Assembly: GCA_964632945.1 (NCBI GenBank)
Contig: CAZWCX010000002.1
Location: 90,664 to 154,663, forward strand
Direction of reading: 5' to 3'
From: CAZWCX01 sp964632945
GTDB taxonomy: Bacteria > Planctomycetota > MHYJ01 > WSZJ01 > CAZWCX01
DNA length: 64,000 nt
Made by a program: the position numbers and the translations under genes. Below are positions 25,441 to 32,554 of this stretch, one piece after another. Numbering within the stretch: the stretch's first letter is position 1; every line of letters starts with the position of its first letter. Under the pieces are notes generated by a model that was not told the origin of the DNA, ran no database searches, and saw only the letters and a list, made by a program, of their open reading frames with translations.

Positions 25441-27240
25441 TCAACGGGGCCGCACTCCTCCCGCGCCGAGGGGGCGGGGGGCGCCGGGCCCGACCGCGCC
25501 GCCGGCCTTGCCCGAGATCGGCGGATCCTCCGTCGGCGCGTCGGGCGGGACCTGCAGGTAGCCGAGCACGTCGGTCAGGATCGCGCCCGCCACCGGCGCC
25601 ACCGCGGTGCCGGCAAAGGGCGCCCCGCGCGGCTCGTCCAACACCACCACCAGCGCCACCCGCGGATCGCTCAAAGGCGCCAGCGCGGCGAACAGCGTGG
25701 CCAGTTTGGTGCTCGAGAACCGTCCGTTGACCACCTTGCGCGCCGTGCCGGTCTTTCCGCCCACGCGGTACCCGACCACCCGCGCCTTCTTGCCGGTGCC
25801 CTCCTCGACGACGGCGCCGAGCATGTCCAGGGTGTCCCGCCAGGCGCTCTCGCCGAGCAGGGCGTCGCGGGGCTGCTCCGGACCGGAAACCGGACTCCGC
25901 TCGCCGGTTTGCGGATCCTCCACTTCGCGCACGAGGCGCGGACGGATCGCGAATCCCCGGTTTCCCAAGGCCGCATAGCCCGCGGCCAGCTGCAACGGCG
26001 TCACCATCACCTCGTATCCCATCGACACCGACTTCACGGAGTCCCGGCCCCAGCGAGCGACCGGATACAGCACGCCGGCCGATTCGCCCGGAAGCCCGCA
26101 CCCGGTCGACTTGCCGAAGCCGAGGGAACCCAGCCATGCATGCAGCCGCTCCCGGCCGATCTCGAGGCCGACCTTGCCGATTCCGATGTTGCTCGACTTG
26201 GCGATGACGTCGCGCAGGGAGAGCATCCCATATCCATGGTGGTCGCGAATCGTACGTCGTCCTTCCGTCCAGGCGCCGTTCTCGCAGTCGATGGGGTCGC
26301 TCGAGGAGTGAATGCCGAGCTGGAGCGCGGCGGCCGAAACGAAGATCTTGAACGTGCTGCCGGGCTCGAGCGGGTCGGTCAACGCGCGGTTCTTGCGGGC
26401 CCCCGCCGCCGCGCTCCCGTAGTCGTTCGGATCGAACCCGGGACGACAGGCCAGGGCCAATACGTCCCCCGACTTCACGTCCATCAGCACCGCGCAGGCG
26501 TACTTGGGCGCCCAGTCCTTCATCGCCTGATCGAGCGCGCGCTCCACGTAGAACTGCACCGTCGAGTCGATGGTCAGGACGACATCGCGCCCCGGCGTCG
26601 GGGGGATCGTCACTTCCGGGCTGAGGTCGATGTAAGTCTGATGGGCGTCGCGGCTCACCACGTGGTGGCCCGGCTCTCCCCGCAGGTCCGGCTCGAATGC
26701 GGCCTCCAGACCTTCGCGCCCGATCCCATCCTGGTCCGCGAAGCCGAGGATGTGGCACGCGAGCGTGCCCTCGGGATAGGCGCGGCGATACTCCGGACGG
26801 AAGACGATGCCCGCCAGCTTCAGCTTGCGCACCGCCGCGGCCTCTTCGGGGGAGACCTTCCGACGGATCAGGACTTCATGACGGCCCGACTCCAGCCGTT
26901 GCAGAATCACCGCCTCGTCCTCGCCGACGATCTGGGAGAGTTTCCGCGCGGCTGCAGGCCGGTCCTTGATCGGGCGCGGATCGGCCCACACGCTCTCCAC
27001 CGGGACGCTGATGGCCAGCGGCTTCCCGAGCGCGTCCCGCACCGTGCCCCGCTGAGGCTGAATCGCGACCTCGGTGAACGTCTGGCGTTGCTGGATCTTC
27101 ACCATCTCGGTGTGCTGATGGTGCTGGAGATCGACCAGGCGCCAGACCAGGCCGCCCAGAAGCACGAGGAGGACGGCAACCAGGAAGTCGGCGCGAACCG
27201 GAAAGCCGCTCTCGGGATCGATCGGTTCTTCCGGGTTCAT
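25441..27240 (-). CDS. ftsI: Septal transpeptidase FtsI (PBP3)
   Basis: A 599-residue class B penicillin-binding protein that cross-links septal peptidoglycan. A single N-terminal membrane anchor (FLVAVLLVLLGGLVW, about 19-33), then the dimerisation domain (RGTVRDALGKPLA) and the transpeptidase domain with EPGSTFKIF (active Ser), AKSSNIG and GGKTGTARK. The C-terminus is a Pro/Gly-rich tail without PASTA domains. The ATG at 27240 overlaps the ftsL stop by 4 bases. Confidence 0.95.
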   Translation of the reverse strand: MNPEEPIDPESGFPVRADFLVAVLLVLLGGLVWRLVDLQHHQHTEMVKIQQRQTFTEVAIQPQRGTVRDALGKPLAISVPVESVWADPRPIKDRPAAARKLSQIVGEDEAVILQRLESGRHEVLIRRKVSPEEAAAVRKLKLAGIVFRPEYRRAYPEGTLACHILGFADQDGIGREGLEAAFEPDLRGEPGHHVVSRDAHQTYIDLSPEVTIPPTPGRDVVLTIDSTVQFYVERALDQAMKDWAPKYACAVLMDVKSGDVLALACRPGFDPNDYGSAAAGARKNRALTDPLEPGSTFKIFVSAAALQLGIHSSSDPIDCENGAWTEGRRTIRDHHGYGMLSLRDVIAKSSNIGIGKVGLEIGRERLHAWLGSLGFGKSTGCGLPGESAGVLYPVARWGRDSVKSVSMGYEVMVTPLQLAAGYAALGNRGFAIRPRLVREVEDPQTGERSPVSGPEQPRDALLGESAWRDTLDMLGAVVEEGTGKKARVVGYRVGGKTGTARKVVNGRFSSTKLATLFAALAPLSDPRVALVVVLDEPRGAPFAGTAVAPVAGAILTDVLGYLQVPPDAPTEDPPISGKAGGAVGPGAPRPLGAGGVRPR

Positions 27241-27563
27241 GGGTTCCGGATTTCCCCCTGCTGCGGATCGCGCGCGGCCGCCGGAGTCGGCCGGGAACGA
27301 CCGTCGACACGGACCACGTTGTACGACTGCGGCGGCGTCACCGGCACGGCGAGCGCCTGCGCGCGCTCCACCAGGACAGGACCGCTGCGCGCGCGGGCCA
27401 CGGCCAGCTCGAGGAGCCGTTGCTCCTCCTGAAGCTTGCGACGCTTCTCGCGCAGCTCGTTGATCCTGTACCCCTGGCGCCAGGTCTTCACCTGCTGGAA
27501 GACGGTGATGAAGCCGATCACCGTGAGCAGCAGGACGAGCAGGGCGAGTCGACGGATGTCCAT
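27237..27563 (-). CDS. ftsL: FtsL-like division protein
   Basis: A 108-residue bitopic membrane protein: short cytoplasmic MDIRR, membrane helix LALLVLLLTVIGFITVFQQV, then a coiled coil (INELREKRRKLQEEQRLLEL). That architecture, with position between rsmH and ftsI, identifies it as FtsL even though the sequence itself diverges fast. It would bridge FtsB/FtsQ and FtsWI at the septum. The ATG at 27563 follows AAGGAGG by 5 bases, ruling out longer starts. Confidence 0.82.
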   Translation of the reverse strand: MDIRRLALLVLLLTVIGFITVFQQVKTWRQGYRINELREKRRKLQEEQRLLELAVARARSGPVLVERAQALAVPVTPPQSYNVVRVDGRSRPTPAAARDPQQGEIRNP

Positions 27564-27642
27564 GCACCCTCCTTGACGCTGCCGAGCATCCCCTCGCGGA
27601 TTCCGGGCCACCGGCGGGGTCGGGCCGGTCAACCCTCGCGGT

Positions 27643-28566
27643 TCATCGTTCCGGTCCCCCGGTCCCTCCCGGCCCAAGGGTCGCGCCCGCGCGTTCCGCG
27701 GCGCGCAGCTTCGCACTCCGCGCGCGGGGATTGGCGCGTTCCTCGGCCTCCCCCGGCACGACCGGTTTGCGCGTCAGCACGATCGCCCGGCCGTTCCCGG
27801 CTTCCCGCCGGAAGGCGGTCTTGACCTGTCGGTCCTCGAGCGAGTGGAACGAAATCGCCACCACCCGTCCGCCGGGCCGAAGCGCGTCCCAGACGCCGCT
27901 CAAGAATCGCTCCAGGGCCTCCAGCTCGTCATTCACCGCGATCCGCAGGGCCTGAAAGGTCCTGGTGGCGGGGTCGATTCCCCCGGGACGCCCCCGCACC
28001 ACCCGACGCACCAGATCGGCCAGTTGGGCGGTCGTCCGGATGGGGGAGTGCCTGCGCTCCTCCACGATCGCCCGCGCAATCGCGCGGGAACGGCGCTCCT
28101 CGCCGAATCTCCAGATCAAGTCGGCCAGATCACGCTCCCGGGTGCGATTCACCAGGTCCGCCGCGGTTTCCCCCGCGCTCCGGTCCATCCGCATGTCCAG
28201 CGGGGCGTCGAAACGGAACGAAAATCCCCGATCCGCCTCGTCCAGTTGCACCGAACTGATGCCGAGATCGACGAGAATGCCGGCTACGCCCTCCGGCGCC
28301 AGTTCCGCGACGACCTCGCCGATCCGTGCAAAACTCTCGTGCCGCGCCACCACCCGCGGGCCCAGGTTCCGCACGCGCGCCTCGGCGCGCGCCAGCGTCT
28401 CCGCGTCCCGGTCCAGCAGCACCAACAACCCTCGAGGCCCGAGTCGCTCCGCAATCCGCGCGGCATGCCCCCCGAGACCGGCCGTGCCGTCCACCACGCT
28501 CCCCCCCTCGGGAGGCGCGAGCCAGGCCAGCGTCTCCTCCACAAGGACCGGGAGATGGCCGTTCAA
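27643..28566 (-). CDS. rsmH: 16S rRNA (cytosine1402-N4)-methyltransferase
   Basis: A 307-residue SAM-dependent methyltransferase modifying the 16S rRNA P-site nucleotide C1402. Motifs: VVDGTAGLGGHA, VLLDRDAETLARA, GILVDLGISSVQLDEADRGF and ISFHSLEDRQVK, all typical of RsmH (MraW). Four-base overlap with the upstream hypothetical gene. Confidence 0.96.
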   Translation of the reverse strand: MNGHLPVLVEETLAWLAPPEGGSVVDGTAGLGGHAARIAERLGPRGLLVLLDRDAETLARAEARVRNLGPRVVARHESFARIGEVVAELAPEGVAGILVDLGISSVQLDEADRGFSFRFDAPLDMRMDRSAGETAADLVNRTRERDLADLIWRFGEERRSRAIARAIVEERRHSPIRTTAQLADLVRRVVRGRPGGIDPATRTFQALRIAVNDELEALERFLSGVWDALRPGGRVVAISFHSLEDRQVKTAFRREAGNGRAIVLTRKPVVPGEAEERANPRARSAKLRAAERAGATLGPGGTGGPER

Positions 28567-28889
28567 AACAGCGCCGCCTTGCCCAACAGCCCACGGCCCG
28601 GCTTGAGCAGGCGCACGAGCAACTTCAGGTCGTCGCTCAGCTCGAGATCCGGGCGTCCCGGAAAGAGCTTCTGCACGCGCTCCAGCCGCGAAACCAGCGT
28701 TCGAACCTCGTCCTTGATCGCCTGGACTTCCCGGACGTTCCGCCGCCCGGCGTGCACGTCTTCCAGAAAGCGCTTCACCACGTCGAATGCATCGGCCTTC
28801 GGCGTTCCCTGGTTCGGCGCCGAAACACTCCCTCCCGTCCTCACGCTTGTCCCCCCGAACTGCAACCAGCCCTTCCCCGGACGAGCCAT
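28563..28889 (-). CDS. Hypothetical protein between mraZ and rsmH
   Basis: A 108-residue soluble protein I do not recognise. Residues 1-30 are Gly/Ser-rich and probably disordered. Residues 33-108 are predicted helical and amphipathic (DAFDVVKRFLEDVHAGRRNV; DEVRTLVSRLERVQKLFPG; LSDDLKLLVRLL). There is no membrane segment or metal motif. Translational overlap with rsmH and position in the division cluster suggest a role tied to division or to RsmH, but nothing in the sequence proves it. Confidence 0.7.
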   Translation of the reverse strand: MARPGKGWLQFGGTSVRTGGSVSAPNQGTPKADAFDVVKRFLEDVHAGRRNVREVQAIKDEVRTLVSRLERVQKLFPGRPDLELSDDLKLLVRLLKPGRGLLGKAALF

Positions 28890-28965
28890 GGTTTCCCTCC
28901 CCTGGCTAAACCCCGCGGTTCCCCCCGTGCCGGACGCGGACGCGATCCCCGCGCTCCGACACCCC

Positions 28966-29442
28966 TTACCCGCGCGACCCCTCAGGCGAGCCCCCCAGCC
29001 GGTAAATCGACTTTTGCAGCTGCGGGGCCTGCTGGGACAGATTCTTGTCTACGCTCTTCCAGACTTCCACGTCCCACACCTCGATCGCCCGGAACACCCC
29101 TACGACCATCACGTCCCGCTTCAGCTGGGCCGTTTCCGTCAGGCGCGGCGGAACCATGATCCGCCACTGGGGGTCCATCCGACAATACTCCGCTGTCCAA
29201 CAGGACTTCCGAAGGAACCACTCGGCTTGCTCGTCCTGCTGCGCGGCTCGTTCCCAACGTTCCACCTCCCGTTTCCACGCATCGGCGGGGTGGATCGTGA
29301 GGAAGGAGCCGATGTCCTTCGTGGCCAGGGTGATGTAAACCCCTTTGTCCGTTTCTGTTGCGCTGAAGGAATCGCGGAACTTGGAGGGCAGCACGAGCCG
29401 GTTCTTGTCGTCCAGAGTGTGTAGGTACTGGCCGACGAACAT
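28966..29442 (-). CDS. mraZ: Transcriptional regulator MraZ
   Basis: A 158-residue protein with two AbrB-like SpoVT half-domains: MFVGQYLHTLDDKNRLVLPS at the start and CRMDPQWRIMVPPRLTE in the second repeat. MraZ binds repeats in its own promoter and usually represses the division cluster. I start at the ATG at 29442 because families begin MFxGxYxHTLDxKxR. A second in-frame ATG at 29490, close to the predicted transcription start, would add 16 residues. Confidence 0.93.
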   Translation of the reverse strand: MFVGQYLHTLDDKNRLVLPSKFRDSFSATETDKGVYITLATKDIGSFLTIHPADAWKREVERWERAAQQDEQAEWFLRKSCWTAEYCRMDPQWRIMVPPRLTETAQLKRDVMVVGVFRAIEVWDVEVWKSVDKNLSQQAPQLQKSIYRLGGSPEGSRG

Positions 29443-29475
29443 GTTGCGCTGCTTTCCCGCTCCGTGGTCGTGTGT

Positions 29476-29538
29476 ACCCTTTCCTCCCATTTCATGGGAA
29501 AGTGACCCACATCATACCCAAATGGATCGGCAAGTCAA
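29476..29538 (-). promoter_or_regulatory. Promoter and possible MraZ boxes of the division cluster
   Basis: TTGACT (29533-29538), 16-base spacer and TATGAT (29511-29516): 5 of 6 at both boxes. Downstream are GTGGGT (29505-29510), ATGGGA (29485-29490) and AAGGGT (29476-29481), resembling the TGGGN repeats MraZ binds, although their spacing (20 and 9 bases) is not the regular 10. Confidence 0.6.
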
Positions 29539-29540
29539 GG

Positions 29541-29941
29541 GCGGTTCCGCAGGGGGAACCCAGCCGATTGCGGGAAATCAACTTCGCGAGATGAAAACGA
29601 GCTATATGTAGTGGGTGTTGAGGTTGGGTTCGACGAGGCGTGTGGGTGGGGTGGGGAAGGAATATTTGTTATGGAATTGCGGATTTTGCGCAGCGGACCT
29701 CTGAGGCGGCCGAGGAGGCGGTGGGGCGTACGCCCATGGTCCCGAGAGGGAATTGGCGCAGGGGAGAAGGCACGGCGAAGGGGCCCCCGGTGGGGCTTCC
29801 TGTACGGCCGGTGCAGTCATGAGGCCCCCGCTGGGGAGAGAAGAGGCGCGGAGGGGCAGCAGGGCAGGCGCAAGGGCCGGCGATTCTCCCCGACGGGAAC
29901 TCCGAGAGCGCCAACCGGGGGTGGGCGGCCCGAAAACGACG
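29541..29941. other. Intergenic stretch without a recognised gene
   Basis: About 400 bases between the divergent side of the mraZ promoter and the terminator at 29942. Reading frames here are short and compositionally unlike neighbours. Checked for RNase P, tmRNA and SRP signature motifs on both strands and none was seen. The left part (29590-29700) is less GC-rich than the rest. Confidence 0.5.
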
Positions 29942-29977
29942 GCGGGGACCGGCGGATGGGTTTCCGCCGGTCCCCGC
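29942..29977 (-). terminator. Strong hairpin after the HU/receiver/ATPase gene
   Basis: A perfect 15-bp stem (GCGGGGACCGGCGGA and complement) with a 6-base loop, 22 bases after the stop codon at 30000. The following sequence (CGTCGTTTTC) gives only a weak T run, so termination strength is uncertain. Confidence 0.65.
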
Positions 29978-29999
29978 TGGGAGAATTCCGTGGGTCGGC

Positions 30000-31334
30000 C
30001 TACGCCTCGTCCGCCGGCTTCGACTGCGGATCCAGATACTTGGTCAGGGTGAGCGAGTTGCCCTTGTCGTTGTACTCGAGGCGGTCGACGCACTTGAGCA
30101 TGAGCATGATTCCGAGGCCGCCGAGTTTGCCTTCCTTGTGGCGCTCGCGCGCCGCGGTCAGCGCATCACCGGCCTTGCCCTTCTTGACGTAGCGCTGGTG
30201 ATCGAACCCGTTGCCGGTGTCCTTCACCATCGCGGTGATCTTCTCGCGGTCGAGCAGATAGAGGATCTCGATTTTCTTGTCGCGCCGATACTTGTTCCCG
30301 TGCTGGGCGGCGTTGCCGATGCCTTCGCGGAACGCGGCGGAGAGGGCCACCTGGTCCTCCTCGCGGAGCCCGCTCGCCTCGAACAGATTGTGTCCGAGCT
30401 CATTGGCGGCTTCGATCCAGACGTCTTCGGTCGGGAACTGGAAGAGGACCTGCTGTTCGAAGATCGCTTCCTCTTCCGCGGAGCGGACCAGTTCCGAGTC
30501 GGCGATGTTGAGGAGCTTGCGGATTTCGAACGGCTGGACGATGTGTTCGTCGCCGCAGACCATCAATTCGGTGGGCTTGTCGAGATTGGTGCCCTTGGGG
30601 AAGATGATGATCAGCGGGATATGGCTGGTTTCGCGCGAACACTTCAGTTCGCGGCAGAGGGTCTGGTACTTGTTGACGGTCGAGTCGAGGATGACGAGGA
30701 AGGTGCCCTCCGAGTCCATCTTCTGCCGCGCTTCATCGACGCTGACGGCGGACATGACTTCCCAACCCGCGCGCTTGAAGTAGTACTCCAGAGTGGAGGT
30801 GAAGAAGTCGCGCTCGGGGACGACCAGGAGGATGGTCGAGGCCCGCGCGGTTTCGATCTGGTTGCGGAGGTCATCGCTGACCTGGAAACTCGCGCTGCCG
30901 ACCGCAGGGTCGGCGGCGTAGCGGAATGCCTTTTTCGGCGCGGAGATGAGCTTGTGGCCCCGCTTCGGATCTTTGACGATCTTGGCCTTTTCCTTGTCGA
31001 CGGCGAAGGTTCCCAACCCGTCGATCTTGACCTCGCGGCAGCGCAGGAGGTGGCCCTTGAGCGTACTGAGCAGGCCCGACAGTTGGTTGCGGGCATCGTC
31101 TTCCGACACGCCCGCGTCCCCTGCGACGGCCCCGGCGAGGGAATCCAAGGCCACGCTGCCGCCCTGTCCGGACTGGAGGGAACCCAGATCCGCGAACTGG
31201 ACTGCATTGCCTGCGGCGAGAGCGTCCTGAACGGCCTTGATCGCGGCGGCCAGGAACTTTCCGGCCTGATCCTCTTCCGTCCTCGCCGATTCCGCGAGGG
31301 CCCGCACGAGGTCGGCCTGCGTAAGCGATCTCAT
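30000..31334 (-). CDS. HU-like / receiver / RsbW-like ATPase fusion protein
   Basis: A 444-residue protein with an unusual order. Residues 4-55 and 75-145 look like two HU/IHF-family DNA-binding repeats (LTQADLVRALAESA; VKIDGLGTFAVDKEKAKIV). Residues 167-275 form a receiver domain with Asp217 in VILDST, but Gln267 replaces the invariant Lys (HIVQPFE). Residues 300-430 form a GHKL ATPase of the RsbW/SpoIIAB anti-sigma type: N-box EGIGNAAQHG, DTGNGF, GKLGGLGI. It could link phosphorylation or nucleoid binding to partner-switching control. ATG at 31334 follows AAAGGGGC. Confidence 0.8.
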   Translation of the reverse strand: MRSLTQADLVRALAESARTEEDQAGKFLAAAIKAVQDALAAGNAVQFADLGSLQSGQGGSVALDSLAGAVAGDAGVSEDDARNQLSGLLSTLKGHLLRCREVKIDGLGTFAVDKEKAKIVKDPKRGHKLISAPKKAFRYAADPAVGSASFQVSDDLRNQIETARASTILLVVPERDFFTSTLEYYFKRAGWEVMSAVSVDEARQKMDSEGTFLVILDSTVNKYQTLCRELKCSRETSHIPLIIIFPKGTNLDKPTELMVCGDEHIVQPFEIRKLLNIADSELVRSAEEEAIFEQQVLFQFPTEDVWIEAANELGHNLFEASGLREEDQVALSAAFREGIGNAAQHGNKYRRDKKIEILYLLDREKITAMVKDTGNGFDHQRYVKKGKAGDALTAARERHKEGKLGGLGIMLMLKCVDRLEYNDKGNSLTLTKYLDPQSKPADEA

Positions 31335-31694
31335 TACCGCCCCTTTCTTCTGACTTTGACGGATCCCGGATTCCGTTGGGGACGCACGGACAAAGTTCGC
31401 CCGATCGCTCGGACTGCCCACGGGGGGGATCGACTCCCCGCGGGGGAGACCTTCCGGCCCAGCGTCGGCAGAGACCTTGCCGATTCCCCAGGTCGGTCAA
31501 AAGATCACCACTCGGCCGAACCGCGTCGAAGCCCGCCCCGGGCCCCGGGTGAACCGTCTACCAGACCCACGACCGGCAGGCTGCGCCGGGGTTGAACGAA
31601 CGTGGCGCAAACCGGTCGAAGACGGATCACCGATTCAGCATCGAATTCCCAGATTCGCCGCGCCATCCTCCCGGAGCGCAACCGCAGGCGGTCC
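31335..31694. other. 360-base intergenic stretch, no gene seen
   Basis: Lies between two minus-strand genes. The only feature noted is a weak candidate promoter for the downstream fusion gene: TTGACC (31495-31500), 17-base spacer, AGGTCT (31472-31477). No RNA gene or credible reading frame was found. Confidence 0.4.
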
Positions 31695-32351
31695 CTACAC
31701 GGTCACGCCACGACTCGCGAGCTCGCGGGCCTTCCGGCGCAGATCTTCCTCCGTGATGATCCCCTTCTCGATGAGCAGCGGAATCAGCGCACGGCTCAGG
31801 TCCGGTGACGACACTTCGTCCGCCGAAACCTTCGCCGGCTTGGACACGGAGAAACTCTGGGTCAAATCCTTCAGCAATTCTTCCTTGGACTTCGCGCCGA
31901 CGGGCTTCGGCTTGTCCTCCGCCTGGTAGAAGGCGCGGCTCAACGCGCGGGTGATCGCCGCGCGGGAGGCCAGCTGCATTTCCACCTTGAAGCCGGTGGC
32001 AAAGGCGATCTTCTCGATCGCTTCCAGGTCGGTCGGGTCGCTCGAGGCGATGGTCAGGACGCCATCCTTGAAGGCGATCGGCACCACCTGTTCTTCTTCC
32101 ACGAGCTTGCGCGGAACCCGCTTGATCAGGTTCTCGGGGAGAAACATATTGTCGAGATCCGCGATGTGCAGGTTCTGCTTTTTCGCGATGAACTCGGTGA
32201 GTTTCTCGTCCGTGACGAACCCGAGCTTGACCAGAATCTGGCTCAGCGTCCCGCCGACCGCTTTCTGGAACTCCTGCGCTTTGGCGAGCTGCGCGTCGGT
32301 GATGAGCTTGTCCTTGACGAGCATCTCACCGAGTCTGCTTTTCGTCGCCAT
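31695..32351 (-). CDS. MshEN-domain (GspE/PilB N-terminal-like) protein
   Basis: A 218-residue soluble protein whose first 140 residues match the N-terminal domain of type II secretion/type IV pilus ATPases (RLGEMLVKDKLITDAQLAKA; VVPIAFKDGVLTIASSDPTD; EKIAFATGFKVEMQLASR). The ATPase part is absent. A second short repeat of the same helical motif ends the chain (LIEKGIITEEDLRRKARELA). Such domains can bind cyclic di-GMP or mediate assembly. Long leader (about 138 bases) from its promoter. Confidence 0.82.
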   Translation of the reverse strand: MATKSRLGEMLVKDKLITDAQLAKAQEFQKAVGGTLSQILVKLGFVTDEKLTEFIAKKQNLHIADLDNMFLPENLIKRVPRKLVEEEQVVPIAFKDGVLTIASSDPTDLEAIEKIAFATGFKVEMQLASRAAITRALSRAFYQAEDKPKPVGAKSKEELLKDLTQSFSVSKPAKVSADEVSSPDLSRALIPLLIEKGIITEEDLRRKARELASRGVTV

Positions 32352-32495
32352 GATTCGCCACGCTCCCTTCCAAACACCCCGAGACGAGAAGATAGACCTT
32401 CGCTTCGTCCGCTCCGGCCTTCGGTCTGAAGTCCCCAGATTCAAGCCGGGCAACGAGTTAGGTCAATGTGTGTGGCTCTTCTCACAGATGGTCGC

Positions 32496-32524
32496 ATGTT
32501 ACTTGCCCCCTCCGGGCATGTCAA
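32496..32524 (-). promoter_or_regulatory. Promoter of the MshEN-domain gene
   Basis: A perfect TTGACA (32519-32524), 17-base spacer, TAACAT (32496-32501). It sits just after the pheT stop, so this gene is transcribed separately from thrS-pheT. Confidence 0.65.
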
Positions 32525-32554
32525 GAATTTTCCACCACCAAATTCCGTAACTCT

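Noticed and set aside
29602..30093. Possible short genes in the stretch before the division cluster
   Set aside because: Frames on both strands are Pro/Arg/Gly-rich, lack ribosome sites and run into a terminator hairpin. RNase P, tmRNA and SRP motifs were also looked for and not found.
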